Assembly: GCA_020091685.1 (NCBI GenBank)
Contig: CM034592.1
Span: 37,416,705-37,480,704 of the forward strand
Length of the DNA stretch: 64,000 nt
Origin: Lutjanus erythropterus
Lineage: Eukaryota > Chordata > Actinopteri > Lutjaniformes > Lutjanidae
Reading direction: 5' to 3'
This document shows positions 35,437-48,946 of this stretch, piece by piece. Numbering within the stretch: position 1 is the stretch's first letter; each line of letters begins with the position of its first letter. The notes below the pieces were generated by a model, which saw only the letters and a list, made by a program, of their open reading frames with translations, did no database searches and was not told the origin of the DNA. The translations under genes and the position numbers were made by a program.

Positions 35437-37080
35437 CAGCCCCCCCTCCTTCACTCACTCACTCCCTCCCTCCTCCCTTACTACTGAGGCCCAGCCCTAC
35501 ACCCAGTCTTCCACTGGTTACTTTAACCCTTCCTCTGTGCCCCCACCCATCAAGAAGACGCAAGGCAGACGGAGGGAAGGAGGAGAATGGGGTCTTGTTG
35601 GGATGTTGTGTGTTTTTCCCCAAAAGAAAAAAAGTGCAGCATTCTTCAAATACCGAATGTTTGTACTTATAAATCAACGTATGCAGTTGAATTGCTTGAA
35701 TGTACCATAATTAGCCTGCAGCATGTGTGATGTGTGTTGCTGATCAGTGCTCATTTGCTCACACTGGGTTGCAATGTCTCCTTCAGCTGTGAACTCTGTC
35801 TGGACGGGAGCGGTAATCCACAGCACAATGAAAGGTGATAGCTGACAATGGGCAGTGACACTCGGCTCCTTAATAGGCTTATGGAGATAGACCGTGGGGC
35901 AGAATATCATGCTCGAAACAAAAGTGCGATCCACTGTTATGCAAATGGTATTAATCCATTTCAGTGGCCCCGAAGCCCCCCACCACTCAGCGGGGCCATC
36001 AATCAACAGCAGCGGTCCCACTAGTGAAGACACCACAGGATCCCCCTTAAACCTTTCACACTTCCAAAGAGTCCTCAAAGCACCCAGCCCCCTCTGCAAC
36101 TTGAGGATCTTTCGCTTTACTTTTGTTAGCTCTTTTGCTAGCAGTTCTCATGCTCTCTGTAAATCACACATCTGGAACCACTGGTGAAGGTATGCTAAAT
36201 GACTTGTTAAAAAAAAAAGGCTCACCCCTCCTCGACAACAAAAAGTAGCAGGAACAGTGAGTTAAGAAAAGTAAACTGGACCACAGCTTACATGCTTTGG
36301 AAAAAAAAAACGGTCTTGTAATTTGATACCAGTCCCAGCAGTGCCCATATAGTCCCCCTGTCCCAGTTTTGGCCCCATCCTCCCCCCCATCATCCCATTT
36401 CCTCCCTGTTACCCCTCCTTCCTCCTTGCCAAACCCCTATCAGACATTCAGCCCAAACAGCAGGGCGCTGAGGTGGGCAATTGGACCCTCACTGTGACTC
36501 AAGATGAGCTCTGCTGAAAGCCCCAAGAGAAAAGTCAGCAGTGTGCCCATTACAGAAGCCACAGCTGGACAGCAGCAGTCATATCACCCCAGTAAAACAT
36601 TCATTAGACTGTTAGCTAGTTAAGTATTTCTGCTACTTGAGTCCTCATGAATCACAGCTTCTTGTCAGATGGCACAGCACAGTCTCTCAACAAAGGGCTG
36701 CAGGACAAACACTGGCAATTTCTTTTCCTTTGTATATTTCTCCTTGTACCTTTTTGTTCTTTCACTCTAGCCTGGGGCTTAGTACCTTAGTTTTTTTCCT
36801 ATTTTTGTGACATAAGTTGAGGATCTGAATATCTCCCTTAAGAGAAATTTGTCATGGACACTTGAGAGAACACAGACGACACGACCACACACATACAACA
36901 TACTACATTTAACATACAGTACCATTGCCAGATCCATACACCACAAAAAAAAAGTAAAAACAAAGAAATCATGCACCCAAGAGTATTACACAATACCTAA
37001 AATCCGTGTAGTTGCAAAAAAGTCTTATGTATAAGATATTGTACAAATGCCCTACACCAAAATATTGCACATTTCCTTTC

Positions 37081-37083
<3 letters not shown>

Positions 37084-37171
<88 letters not shown>
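37084..37171 (+). repeat. (CA)n microsatellite
   Basis: 88 bases of near-perfect CA dinucleotides. Confidence 0.95.
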
Positions 37172-37173
<2 letters not shown>

Positions 37174-37369
37174 TTTCATCTCCTGCTGTCAAGTAGTTTG
37201 ATTGGTAGTGGGACTAATGAAAACTTATACCTGTTCATCTTACAGTTTGGTAACCTGTAAGCTGATCCAAGATGGTTGTTAGTAATTTATTTGGCTCTTT
37301 TGTTTATTGGCAAAATCAAGACTGATAATATCTACTGAAAATAAAACTATGCAAATACTCAAATAAAGT

Positions 37370-37440
37370 AAGAATACCTCCTATTTGTACCCAAGTAGAA
37401 TACTTGAGTAAATGTACTTAGTTACTGTCCACCACTTGAA
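37370..37440 (-). repeat. Fragment of 'acttaagtaaa' fish repeat
   Basis: gaatacttgagtaaatgtac, ttagttactgtccaccactt: the complement of one terminus of the element seen at 63315-63942. Confidence 0.5.
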
Positions 37441-38357
37441 ATGTGTATTTATCAATTCTAAATTTATTCTTCCAGTTTGTGTTATTGTAACTTGAAGGAA
37501 ATGAAAAATCTTTGGGTGCAAGAACAGTCAGAACTCTGTCAGTAGACACCCAGCGTCCTCATCTCTGTCTTCTTTTGTGACAGTGTTCTGTGGTTTTAAG
37601 TGTCACCGAGCAGGAAACCAACACAGACAGTGCGTGCATTAGTAAGTGCATTCTTCCTCACAGTTCTTACAGAAAGCCAATCTGGAAAACATTTCTACCA
37701 CTGGCATCCTGTGATTTAAAGCCTATAGGCACAGCTTCGTATGGCCCTATTTGTTTATAGTATATTGACTGTTCTGCACATCTGTTGCAGGTTATGCAGT
37801 TTGAAAACACAGACTCCTTTTCCCTTTTAGCTGCTGCACTGTTTCTTCAGTAACAGTACATTGCAATCATCATATATCTTCTGGTGCTGTAGATTATTTC
37901 TGACAGCAGTGTGTACTTTGCAAGTGTTACATACTAGTTCCATGCATTGTGTGTATACACCTCAGAGCAGCATGTGTTAAATGCTGCCTGAAAAGCACGG
38001 CGGAGTGTCTCAGGAGAATATAGGCGACCGGTTTCGATATCAAAAGAAAAGCGTTGTTCTTTTGTGCTTTTACTTTCTCACGAGGAGTCCCCTTTAGATT
38101 TGCCCTATACTTAAACAACCACAAAAATCCTGAGCTGGTGCCAAACATTTTGTGAACATAGTTTTTTTTTTTCGCTTGCATGCATGCGCTGTTTTTTTTC
38201 CTTTTCTTTTCCTTTCTTCAGTCAAAGCATAGACATTCACACATACACACCTGTTTCTGATCTCAAACTGAACACAAGACAAAGCTTATTGTCCGCCATT
38301 AGTTTTGAGGGCAAACCACAATGATGCTACAACCTGTTATCTGAGAGCATGGACCAT

Positions 38358-39590
38358 TTAAAGGACCACTGTGTACAAAACCCAGTTCCAAAAAAGTTGG
38401 ACTGCTGTTGTTTGGTTGTTGTGTAAAATGTAAATAAGAAAAGAATGCAGTAATTTGCCAGTCCTTTTTGACTTGTATTCAATTGAATGCAGTACAGTGA
38501 CAAGACAGTTAATGTTCAGTACACTCATTCTGAATTTGATGCCTGGAATACGTTTCAAAAAAGTTGGGACAGAGGCAACCAAAGACTGGAAAACTTGTGG
38601 AATACTCAAAAAACACCTGTTTGGTACATTCAACAGGTAAACAGATTAACTGATAACAGGTGATAGTATAATGATTGAGTAGGAGAGCGACCTCCTTGAA
38701 AGGCTCAGTTGTTCACAGACAAGGATGGGTGATTCACCACTTTGTGAAAAACAGTCTAATAAACAATGTGTCTCAACACACAATTGCAAGGAATTTAGGG
38801 ATTTTACCATCTACAATCCATAATATCATTAAAAGATTTAGAGAATCTGAATAAGTCTCTACACGTAGGGGGCGAGGCTGAAAACCATCAGTGAATGCCT
38901 GTAACCTTTGACACCTCATGCAGCACCGCAATAAAAACCCACATGTTTGTATAAGATATTTTTCATGTGCTCAGGATCACTTCGGAAAAGCGTTGTCAGT
39001 AAACACAGTTTGTCTCTGCATCTTCAAATGCAAACTAAGACTCTGCCATGAGTTCATCTGAGATGGACTGACATAAAGTGGAAAAATGTGCTGGAACACG
39101 GTTCAACTGCGATCTGTTGCAGTCCTAATATCAAGGAAGAATATAAAAGAATTTTGCTTTCAAAACTTCAACAATTAGTGTCCTCAGTTCCCAAACGCTG
39201 AGTGTTGTTAAAAGAAAAGGTGATGAATGAATGTTTGAACTGATAAACTTAAGCATTTTTTGCAAAGTATTTGCAAATCATTGCATTATGTTTTGTTTAT
39301 GTCTTACATACCGTCCCAGCTTTTTTGGAATGGGAGTTTGTAGGTTTTTAGTGGCATCTAGAGGTGAAGTTGCAGATTGTAACCATCCGAGTCCTGCTTG
39401 CCACACCCTTCCCTTCCAAAGACCTGCACCCCCTATAGATATAAAGGGCTCAGTCTAAGGTAGCAAAAACACAACGATTCTTATTTTCAGGTGATTATAC
39501 ACTAATGGAAATAAATTCATGAATGTTATATTTCTGTCATATTTTGCCAACGTGCCAATAAATCCTTTAAATCTTTCACACTGGGCCTGA
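38358..39590 (+). mobile_element. MITE family D, split by a hAT-like insertion
   Basis: Left piece TTAAAGGACCACTGTGTA (38358-38375). Right piece from about 39335 (ttagtggcatctagaggtga) to aatctttcacactgggcct. Tail blocks (gtgattatacactaatgg, ctgtcatattttgccaa) match 45530-45684 and 54950-55477. Confidence 0.75.
38377..39334 (+). mobile_element. Non-autonomous hAT-like element (family F)
   Basis: Terminal inverted repeats: cccagttccaaaaaagttgg on the left and the complement of cagcttttttggaatggg on the right. Flanking eight-mers actgtgta and agtttgta each differ by one base from agtgtgta, the sequence expected uninterrupted in family D, so they look like an 8-bp target duplication as hAT elements make. 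About 958 bp, no transposase ORF. Confidence 0.75.
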
Positions 39591-39593
39591 TGG

Positions 39594-42500
39594 GTATGAA
39601 TTGCAACCAGTTTCTTCATAGATTGGAGTCTAATCTATTCCCTAATCTATTCTAATCTATTCCCTAAACTAACAGAAGATATGATAGTCTAATCACTAGA
39701 ATATGTTCTGAAGACTGCAAATCTAAAAATAAGTCATTGAACACTAATTGCTAATTTCTTTCTGGGGTAAATCTATCCAAACTGTCCTGGTCAAGGTACA
39801 TCAAACGGCCTGGCTTGAATCTGACTATAATATTTCACTTCTTGGAAGGGTTTTTAGGAAAAAGGTCACTGGTGTTTGATCCAAGAAATCTTATTTTTTG
39901 GTAATGTAAGTCTTAAGCTGCTAATTGGACACCCCTAAGATCACTGAGGCTTGGCTAACGAATCACTAGGCTACCTTAAATGACAGATCCTCTTCACTAA
40001 CTAGAGAGCTTGTTAGCAGAATATGTCATGGATTATGTTCTCAGTAGACTTATGTTTTTTTTAGTTTCCATGCACAGAACTTAAAGTTTTACTAATAAAC
40101 TTAAGTTCAGCATCTTATGTAAGACAGTGAGTTTTGCTTGTGGCTTTGTTTAAAATGTAAATCTGCAAAATGTTTTGTGGTAGCAGCAGTGTTCACTATT
40201 TGTCCTGTCTGAGAGCAAGTGTTCAGTAGCAATGGATTGTTTGTAAGAGCCTCAGGCTGAGTTCTGAACAGGAAGTTGTAAAACAGCGACTCTCCTAATG
40301 TGACAATCTTTTGTGGAGAGAGAATTTCTTAGCCACCCGTTCATAATTAACAGTACTGCTTCAGAGATTCAGGGCTCTGTTTTGACGTTGGTTTCAGGAA
40401 AAGACAAAAAGCAATTGACATGCTCGGCTAAATTAATGGTAAGGACATGCTTTTTTAAAAGTCCTCATTGAAATGGTGTTCTTAATTTAATTTTGGTTAA
40501 TTTATTTGTACAACACACACAATCACAGAAACACATGCACGGTGTTATGCACATTTTATGGAGCTTTGAAAATGGGAGCTGTAAATCTCACAAAGCTCAC
40601 CAATTGGCTGTGTAGGAGGGAGCCTGTCTTGAAGTGATTTCATGAGTGCAGGAGAGGGAGGCTGAGAAGGAGGGAAAGTGAGGGAAGGTTTGGGAGGAGG
40701 AGGAGGAGGTGGAGGTGGAACAGTGGGAGGGGATTTCATTTCAAATTGCAGCAAATGTTGACCGTTACCACTCTGGGCTGAGCGGTGAGGTCTCTGCCCT
40801 CGAGCGAGCGGGAAGAGGGAAAAAGAAAGTAGAAACAAAGGAAGTTCTGTATTGATGAAGTCACTTCTTCCCAAAACAAAGTGTGCGTCAGTGATGCCCC
40901 TGTGTAGGTTCCATCATGGTCTCAGGGTACAGTCCTGGGTTCTCAGTATGTCTATGTCATGACCTACAGGATCACTGCAGGGCTCTGCAGATGTTCAGAA
41001 CCAGACGTGGGAAAAGTACACACAGAAGTACAGATTCATCCTCTTTACTCAAGTAAAAGTGAAAAAGTACAGCCTCTGAAACGTACTATAAGTATACATG
41101 TAAGTATAAACTTAAAAATTATCCCCCTGATGGACATTTGTACCAAAAGTTTCTGTGCAACACTAGGTGAACCTCACCTTTTCTCTGCAGTTGAGTCTCC
41201 TTCTTGTTTCTCTTTCATTTTGCTATGTCTTTTACAGTATTTTTGCGTTATTGTCCCATTCATTTCAGTTGGAATCAGCCCTGATGTTGAGAAGGGCAAC
41301 GTGCAGTGATGCATAATCAATAATTCCCAATTTAAAACTAAAGGGACAAGTCTGTTTTGAAAATGTAAGAAGCAGAAAGTAGGGAAGCACCTGAATACAT
41401 TATTCAGGAAAGCTCAGATGATGTCATCAATAATGTGACGGAAAGAGGTATTTCTTCTACTTGCTCATTATCAGGGAAAAAATATTTCTAAAAGGTAAAG
41501 CAGTAACATTTAGAGTAGTACTTTATACTTTTTTCGAAGTACATTTTTACACAAGTACTTAATTATTATATTATTCTTATATTATACTATTAATATATTT
41601 ATAACATTTAAGGATGGAGTAGTTTTTATATCTTTACTGTAAATAGTTCTTAAAAATAATTTTTCTAATCACAAATCATCTCATTCCCCAGTGTTCCCCA
41701 GTTTAAAGAGCCCCTCCATCGCCATTCTTTTCCGTGTTTTTCAAATGAAAACGCCCTCTCACCCATAAAAAAAGCAGTGATGCATGTTACAGCTCTGATG
41801 CCCTCCCTCCATTCCGCTGCCCTCTTCACCTCACACACACAAAAGGAGTCAGACCTTCTTGTAGTTTCAGCCAGAAGATGTGTACAAGTGGTGATGTTGC
41901 AGCTTTCTGTCTGAAAAACAAGATACACTTACAAAAATGTCAAGAAAGAAAATATTCTTACACTGATTGTCTGTAATTAAGTGTGTGCTTGTCTGTAAAA
42001 CACACTTCAAACTCGGTAACGAAATAAAACTCAACAAAAAGTCTTAGTTGCCACCATCTTTGGATTAAAAATAAATCTTTAATCCACTGCAGTAGATGTG
42101 AAAATATTGTGGCTCCTGCTGCTTCTTTGATGTCCAACCTCCCTGTCACTTCCCTCTGCTCTCGGCCTGTCTCGGCCTGCCATGTTCATCATCTGCAGAA
42201 CCAGACTCCTGATCGGAGCTGTTGTATATGAGCTTGGTCCCTGTCAGTCCCTGTCAGTCACTCTCACTGTGCTTGGTCCCAGTTTGGCTGTGTTCACTCA
42301 GAGGCTGCTGAGCCCGGTTCAGTTTCCTGTGGTGTAAACATAAACACTTCCCTGGTGCTCCAAGCTGCAGGTCTGGCCAGACTCCACTCATATTAGGGCC
42401 TTTAGCTACACAGCTAACTGAGCTAACGGCAGCTAGGAGGCTAGCTAGAGCCAAGGAGGAGGGCTTATGTAGCAACGTTATCATGCAGAAACCTATGTCA

Positions 42501-44190
42501 CGTCATGAGGGACGATGTTTTTAGAATAGCTTGGAAAAATAGCATTTTGAGCTAAGAACCTGTGTATTAAAAATGTTTGAATTTTTATACACGAGGAACA
42601 CGACTGAGAAGCAACAAAATGACACAGAAACCTCATGAACCTCACCTCATGGTGTTGGTGTCCACTTCACAAAGCTTATTTTGTTTAGAAAAAAATAGAG
42701 AGAGACAAAAAGTACAGTATGAGGATGTAGAAACATATTTCATAATTTATTATATGCCTATATTTTAATCAACTTGATGCTTTGAAGGCACAACAATTGC
42801 ACCACCAATGAATATAGGTTTAAAAGAATACAACATTGGTTTAATGTGGTAAATAATGAAAAATAAATACTCAAGTAAAGTACAGATACCTGAAAACTTA
42901 ACTGAAGCACAGTAATGAAGTATTTTTATATCTGTTGAAAACCCGCCAGTCACACAAACACAGACACAGACACACACACCCTCAGGCAGCAGAGCTGAAA
43001 CACTTTCTGTCCCTGACACATGCTTACCCTTTGCCCTCCTCCTGAATCACATTTTCACAGCCTCTCACATGATCCTCCTCTCTCTCTCTTCCAGCTTTGT
43101 GCTCAAATTGGTGTAAGCAGTGAATGAATGAAGAGTATTCACTCTGTTTTCAAGTCAAGCTTGTGATAACAACTTTGTCCAGAAGATGGCACCAACAGAC
43201 TGGTACTGCTGTTCAGATCTACCTTCTGGACATTAAACTTCATCAGTGCATCATTAAACTCTTCATTTCCAGCTGCTTACTGTATATTTGTGTGGATCTG
43301 AAATTATTTTTACCCGCATGCATTTCAAGAATCCAGCTGTTGGTTTTCTGTAGTGAGTAATGGATGCAGTTACAACCAGAGTCTGCAAATGTCGTTGCTA
43401 GTGGACAAAAGAGAAATTGCTACAGCAAATTGAGGAAATAAAATGCCGTCATGGATTAGCTCATCCAATAAATCCTGAAACAAGTTGTTACTGATAGAGG
43501 CTGGGCTCTGGTCATTTGGGATTTTATTTTTCTATACAGTCACCGGGGATTTTTTTGCCTGGTTTGGACAGCTGTCTTTTGTCCTTGGCAAGAACAAACA
43601 TATCAGTGCCTGTGTGATTGTGTTCACTCTGATAATGCAGTGTGCATTTAATTAAAGCAGCGGGAGACTGATGCTCGCAGACCTCAACAGCCTCAAGGCT
43701 GCGTTCCAGCGGTGCTTCTGGGAATTTGATGCTTGATTGTACAGTAGAGTGAGTGTACATTATGGGAGGGAAAAAACAAAGGTAAAATTTGTATTTATAT
43801 CTACTGACAGCGGCTGCTGGGTTTCTTCACAGCTGAAAGGAACCACAACCCATTAAGGAAAAACACTTGTATGCTGTATATAAAAAGAAGATGTACCTCT
43901 TTGTCTGTGCAGTTATGTTGCAATTCTGCACAACAACACACTTTACAGCCTCGAGAAGTCTTTCTTCTGTGGAGCTGCAGGACAGAGCACACAAACAACT
44001 TTCCTGTGGGGATATTTTGTATCTTATCTGAAATTGCCACTGCCTTTGGCAATACCTCTCTGACAAAATTTCAGCAAAAATAGATCATTGTATATAAACT
44101 TAAAGCGCTAACAGTATATGATATATTTCTGCATGAAGATGTTAGACCTATCCTACATACTTTGAGGTGTGTACTTATATCATCCCAAAT
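39594..44190. other. Intergenic; no gene seen
   Basis: AT-rich with scattered decayed repeats: acttaagtaaa-type pieces near 41008-41125, 41495-41560 and 42850-42940, and an agctaacggcagctagg-type repeat near 42190-42490. A GA-rich tract lies near 40630-40740. None of the ORFs shows coding character. Confidence 0.4.
42190..42490 (-). repeat. Dispersed repeat with 'agctaacggcagctagg'
   Basis: The minus strand contains ataacgttgctacataagcc, ctagctgccgttagctcagt and acaccacaggaaactgaac. This is typical of a dispersed fish repeat and explains the 76-residue ORF here. Confidence 0.45.
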
Positions 44191-44195
44191 GTTTA

Positions 44196-44466
44196 TTCAT
44201 GGTATTGGTGTGTTTCCTCCAGAAGGAACTCTGAATGTGACTAAATGTGATGTGAATAGTACTTGTACATACCTCGTCCATGAACATGATTTCTGTCCGA
44301 GTCATGTTAGGTACTTCTCATCTGCCATGATGGTTGTTTAACAATGAAGAAAACAACTTCCATGATCCCACGCTACTTCAGATGTCATCAAACTATGTCT
44401 TTTGTTATGGTTTTAATGTGAGAGAGACCCCCTAGTGGCAGAGCTTTAATATTGTGCATTTAAATG
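44196..44466 (-). repeat. Dispersed repeat family H, copy 1
   Basis: Shares, in reverse orientation, tgatggttgtttaacaatga, cttccatgatcccac and tgtgagagagacc with 61683-61916. Confidence 0.6.
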
Positions 44467-44499
44467 AGGAAGTAGTTAATGTAGTACTGCTGTATTTAA

Positions 44500-44570
44500 T
44501 GTTTGCAACTATTATTTTCATTATCAATGACTCTGATGATATTTTGTTTTCAAGTTAATTAATTATTTGA
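44500..44570 (+). mobile_element. MITE family C end fragment
   Basis: gtttgcaactattattttca, ttatcaatgactctgatgat: a decayed left end of family C. Confidence 0.4.
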
Positions 44571-45529
44571 CAGCGAAAGGTGCCCAAGTTGTTTTCAGTG
44601 ATCCTAACATTTGGAAGAATCATATCGGTGAATATGGATTTTTATCTTGACTGATAACAGATGATTAATCAGTAATGTCTTTAATTAATGTGTGGAATTT
44701 TTGCTTAAAAGACCACTGCTTAGACTTAAGTGCGGTGAACTTGCAGATTGTCAACATGTTGTCTCCCTCTGTCCTTCCAATTGTGTTGGAAAACCTACAG
44801 GTGCCACGAAATTTGTGCAAAACATAAGTCATCAGCCAATATGTTTTTAACTATATAACAACCATCAGTGATCTGATTCACATTTTAGATTGATCAAGAA
44901 TTACTTGGAATGAGAAACAGCTAAATGTTTTTTATAAGATTATAAATATGTAATTTTAACTTAAATAATAACAATTTTCCACCTGGAGCCATCACAAAAA
45001 ATATTCATAGTGTATGGGAAAAGGCTGGAAACGAGTACAAAAATAAAACTAAAAATATAGGAAATATTTCTGTTTGTAATAAGTAAGAATACTTTGTTTA
45101 AAAACTTGAGAGCTTTAACACAAAACTTCAGTAACTTATAGGCACTGCGACAAAAAGTGCCACAGACATCCCTGGTCTCTGCTACTTTATTTTTAAATGA
45201 GTCTCATTAATTAATTATTTGTATTTTAATGTTAGTAAATTGGAAATTGAGACCACTTGAGAAATTTTGGTGACAGAGACGAGGATAGTTTCTAAGCAAG
45301 TAGGCAAGATGCATCCCCAACAAGAAGTGACAGTGTCACAGTGGCAATTTCTCTGTGGTCAGTTTGACCGGCTGTGGCTGAAATATGTCAAAATTATCAC
45401 ATTTTCTTTGCCTTTTGTGTAATTTGTATAAAATATACCAGCAGCATTATATTGTTTAATTCAACAAATTTATTGCACATAAATTTGAAATCAGTAAAAA
45501 TGACCACCTTGGCTGTTCTAGTGTTAAGG

Positions 45530-45684
45530 ACTTATTTTAAGGTAACAAAATACAAATACAAATACAAATAACCTTATTTTCAGGTTATTACACACTAATG
45601 AAAACATACTTATGAATATTATATTCCATTTCTGTCATATTCTGCCAATAAACCCCTGTAAATCTTAAACACTGGACCTCTAAA
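45530..45684 (+). mobile_element. MITE family D, right-end fragment
   Basis: ggttattacacactaatgaa, ttctgtcatattctgccaat, and aatcttaaacactggacctc match the right end of family D. A short (acaaat)n run at 45551-45571 interrupts it. Confidence 0.6.
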
Positions 45685-45995
45685 GTTGGTGTAGGCAGTT
45701 TATTGTTTTGCATCGTTGGTCAAAAGTTCCATAATAGTCTTTTAAGTATAATGCAATTCAAGTAGTCTGAGAGAAAAATAGACTTCTGCTCCTCCTCTTG
45801 GCTCGGTGTTCAGGCTTTAAGGAATCTAGCCTGTGATGGGGGACTTTGGATTGGTGGTTTGAAGATGGTTGATTGTTGAGTCATCTTCAAACTACCCGAC
45901 CTGTGATTGGCCAAAGTGTCACTAATTTGACAGCTTGAGAATGAGGCTCAAGAATCACCTATTTTTCTCCAGAATCGCTTAGTGCACCTTTTAAT
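45685..45995 (+). repeat. Dispersed repeat, possible MITE
   Basis: It starts aaagttggtgtaggcagttt and ends ttagtgcacctttTAA. The ends are weakly inverted, and the internal block gacctgtgattggccaaagt is typical of dispersed fish repeats. Single copy here. Confidence 0.4.
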
Positions 45996-45999
45996 AAAT

Positions 46000-47144
46000 G
46001 ACTTAATTGCTCATGATTAATATTCTTTCATTTGATTAATTGACCTGTTTCAGCACAAATGTATAAATGTTCCTGCCATCAAGAAGGGAAGTAATTAATT
46101 ACAACTACTCCATTTTCTGTAATTAAGTCCTTTGTTTGGGTACGTTTATGAGTATGGTTTTTAGTCTGTAATGTCTGTAATTCATTACGCTGTGTAATCT
46201 ACTTTAGTTACTTTAAAATCAATATTGAGTAGTGAGTAGGCTTATAATTTGAATTCATATCCACACTTTAATCTGCATTTTTGTAGTCAGTAAGGCCATG
46301 ACCACTGACCAGAACAGAATGGGAGCTGGGAGTAATTTAGACTGAAGATTTGGAGAAACATAAACCCTTTTTTGATTGAATCCCCACTATTGGTAATGCA
46401 AACATTAAACTAACTAATGCTCTGAGTAGTTACTTAGAAGAATACTTATAGTAGTTATACTTGTAATTGAGTGATATTTCAGTAATCTAACAGTACTTGA
46501 CTACATATTTTCTTCCTCTTTCCACCCCTGTCAACCCCTGTTTCTATGAACAAATCTATGAAGAAATGGTATCTTTATTTAATGCATAAAACGGTATAAT
46601 AACCAGCTAGCTCTCCATCCCATTCTGAGGTTGAGGACATTGAAGCAGAGCCTAGTCCATTGATTATTAACACACGCTCTGCTGGGTTGCTCAAGGTGTG
46701 AGTGCAAGTCCAAGGCCTTTTCCATTCAGCTTTGCTCCCACAGTTACAGCCAGAGTGTGAATTATTCTTCAAGATCTAAAGTCTGTGCGGAAGGTCCATT
46801 TTTCCCATGAATGAAATGTTCTGGGCAGCAGGAGAAGCTGCAAATCTATATATTTATATCTTGCATTGTGCGGCCATTGATTTAGCAAAAATTAAGCTTT
46901 GCGCTGTTCTTTTACTTCACGCCTCATATTTAATGTAGTTGCATCAATCATGAGTGAAAGCAGAATGAGATATTATGACAACTGTCAGGGTTTGACTGAA
47001 GAATAATGGTTTTCTAATGGCTGTAGTAACTCCATAAACCTGTCTGCTACCATCCAACCACACAGTCTATCACAAAGCTATCCTGCGGCTTGCTCAGCTG
47101 TCAGTAGAGGAGGTTTGAGTCCTAATGATCCACCTCTGCGCATC

Positions 47145-47208
<64 letters not shown>

Positions 47209-48068
47209 CATAGTAAGTGAGGAGGAATTGCCGGCTGCTGAGTGCAGACATTCTGACAAGCAAAGAGAGAAGTGAGGAAAGACGAGGGGTTGGAGCCTGG
47301 CAGGTGTACAGAGGACCCTTCGATACGCTGATGACACCCCCACCTGGATCTGACAGGTACGGGCTGGGAGGCCTGGATGTTCATACAACCCTCCTTCTCC
47401 GCCCCCCCCTCCCGCCTTCTCCTCCCCTCTGCTTGGCTTGCCCAGAGCCCTGAGGGTTAAACATGAATAATGAATTCTGGCTCCTTATGGCAAGTGCTTT
47501 GGAGCCCCTATATGCTGCTCACATGCCACACCAAATGCTGTCACAGGATGACAGTGGGGCAAACCATTCTTCGTCACATGGTTTAGTTATTTTCTCCAGG
47601 ATATTTAATTGTTTTACAAGCTCAGCTCCTCTTTGTGCTGCTCTCGCCTGACAGAGTGTTTAAATGTTACTACATGCTGCATTTATCAGCATCAGTATGC
47701 TTGCAATACACAGTTGGCATCATAGTAAAAATGACTGACATGATTAAGGGGGCATTGAACACCTTTTATTTATTGTACAACTATCTGTACATTTCGTTTT
47801 TGAGGAAGATAAAACAAGCTAGAAGTGATTGTTCCATCTGCGTTTCTTTTGCCGAGTCCAGATTAAGAAAAGCTTTGTCTGTTTGTTTTGGAAGTACAAC
47901 GCCCTCTTCCTGTGCAGTTCTGCAAAGCAGTACAACAGATGGACACATAAACCCAACCTGGTAGCACACTGCTAAATTTAGATCGCATGGAACTTTCATA
48001 AAAATGATCTTATTCTTTAAAATAAACATACTTCACTATAATGTCCCAAAATTTGTGGGTAATTAATG
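46000..48068. other. Intergenic; no gene seen
   Basis: AT-rich with weak acttaagta-type repeat traces near 46110-46210 and 46430-46530. 47240-47460 is GC-richer (cccccacctggatctgacag) but has no splice-bounded frame. Confidence 0.4.
47150..47207 (+). repeat. (GT)n microsatellite
   Basis: 58 bases of near-perfect GT repeat. Confidence 0.95.
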
Positions 48069-48815
48069 TTAAAAGCATAGTTTAGATTATTTGATGTGGG
48101 GTTGAATGAGGTACTGTTACAATAGTCAGTACAGTAGATGTTGTTTGGCATGCACCCCGTGTGGAGAAGCACAGAGGAATACCAGCACAGAAGCTAAGGA
48201 ATGGACTGCTGTGGACAGGGTCAGCAACAAAACGTCAGAACCTCAAAAAGGTCCGCCAAAAAAAAAAAAATGAACACCAGTGTAAGTTTACACTATATTT
48301 AAAATATTTTCACCGCTGTACGTTGCCATCAGGCAGTCTTTTCCGATGGGAAAACTGCCGTTATATTAGCCAAATATTTCTTTCAAACCAACCAAACTCC
48401 ATGGGTGAAACTTTATGTTATTGTGTGACTTGTTTTAAAAGGATAGTTAGGATTTGCCGAGTCACACAATAACGCAAACAAACTAACAGAATGAGGCAAT
48501 AGACCAGCAACTTTTGTGTTCGGCAAAGTAAAATGACCAGTTTCGCTTAAGGAGTGTGGTTGGTTTGGAGAGAGCGATATTTGGCTTATACTGTATAAAA
48601 GTGATTTCCCATCAGAAAAGGCTGTCTGACAGCAAAGTAGAGCATTGAAGATATTCTAAATATAGTGTAGACCTAAACTGGTATTGATATTTTTGTTTGT
48701 TTTGTTTTGTCCACAGCAGAGTGTTGATTACAATGGGCATCTAATGTAAGTAACACAATGACTATCAATAAGTACCTCATACAACCCCACATCAGGTTAC
48801 TGAACTATCCATGTA
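48069..48815 (+). mobile_element. MITE family B, near full length
   Basis: Left gTTAAAAGCATAGTTTAGAT, right aggttactgaactatccatg; internal inverted arms (accaaccaaactcc against gtggttggtttggag). About 747 bp. Confidence 0.72.
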
Positions 48816-48946
48816 AAAGTTTACATTTAGTGCCTTTTTAACATGACATTTTCATGCTCATTTCACTCTAAAAAGTTTACTCTGTTTTGAAAGTAAAAAA
48901 TGAAGCTTAAAGTTTCTCATTTATAACTTTAACTTAAATAATTATT

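Larger units (their letters stand above)
35437..38357. other. Upstream region of cd34; no other gene seen
   Basis: Promoter-distal sequence. 35.8-36.6 kb has more balanced composition (tcagtggccccgaagcccc, ccccctgtcccagttttgg) and could hold regulatory elements, but I see no exon. It includes a CA microsatellite at 37084. Confidence 0.4.

Noticed and set aside
35351-35710. Pro/Ser-rich plus-strand ORFs at the cd34 promoter
   Set aside because: They lie opposite the TATA box and 5' leader in pyrimidine-rich sequence; no family signature or splice context.
36997-37260. Cys-Val and His-Thr repeat ORFs
   Set aside because: Both are frames of the CA microsatellite at 37084-37171.
40545-40874. 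109-codon ORF with a poly-Pro run
   Set aside because: It reflects the GA-rich tract on the other strand; no signature or splice support.
42254-42484. 76-codon ORF resembling a secreted peptide
   Set aside because: It lies within a dispersed repeat containing the agctaacggcagctagg motif.
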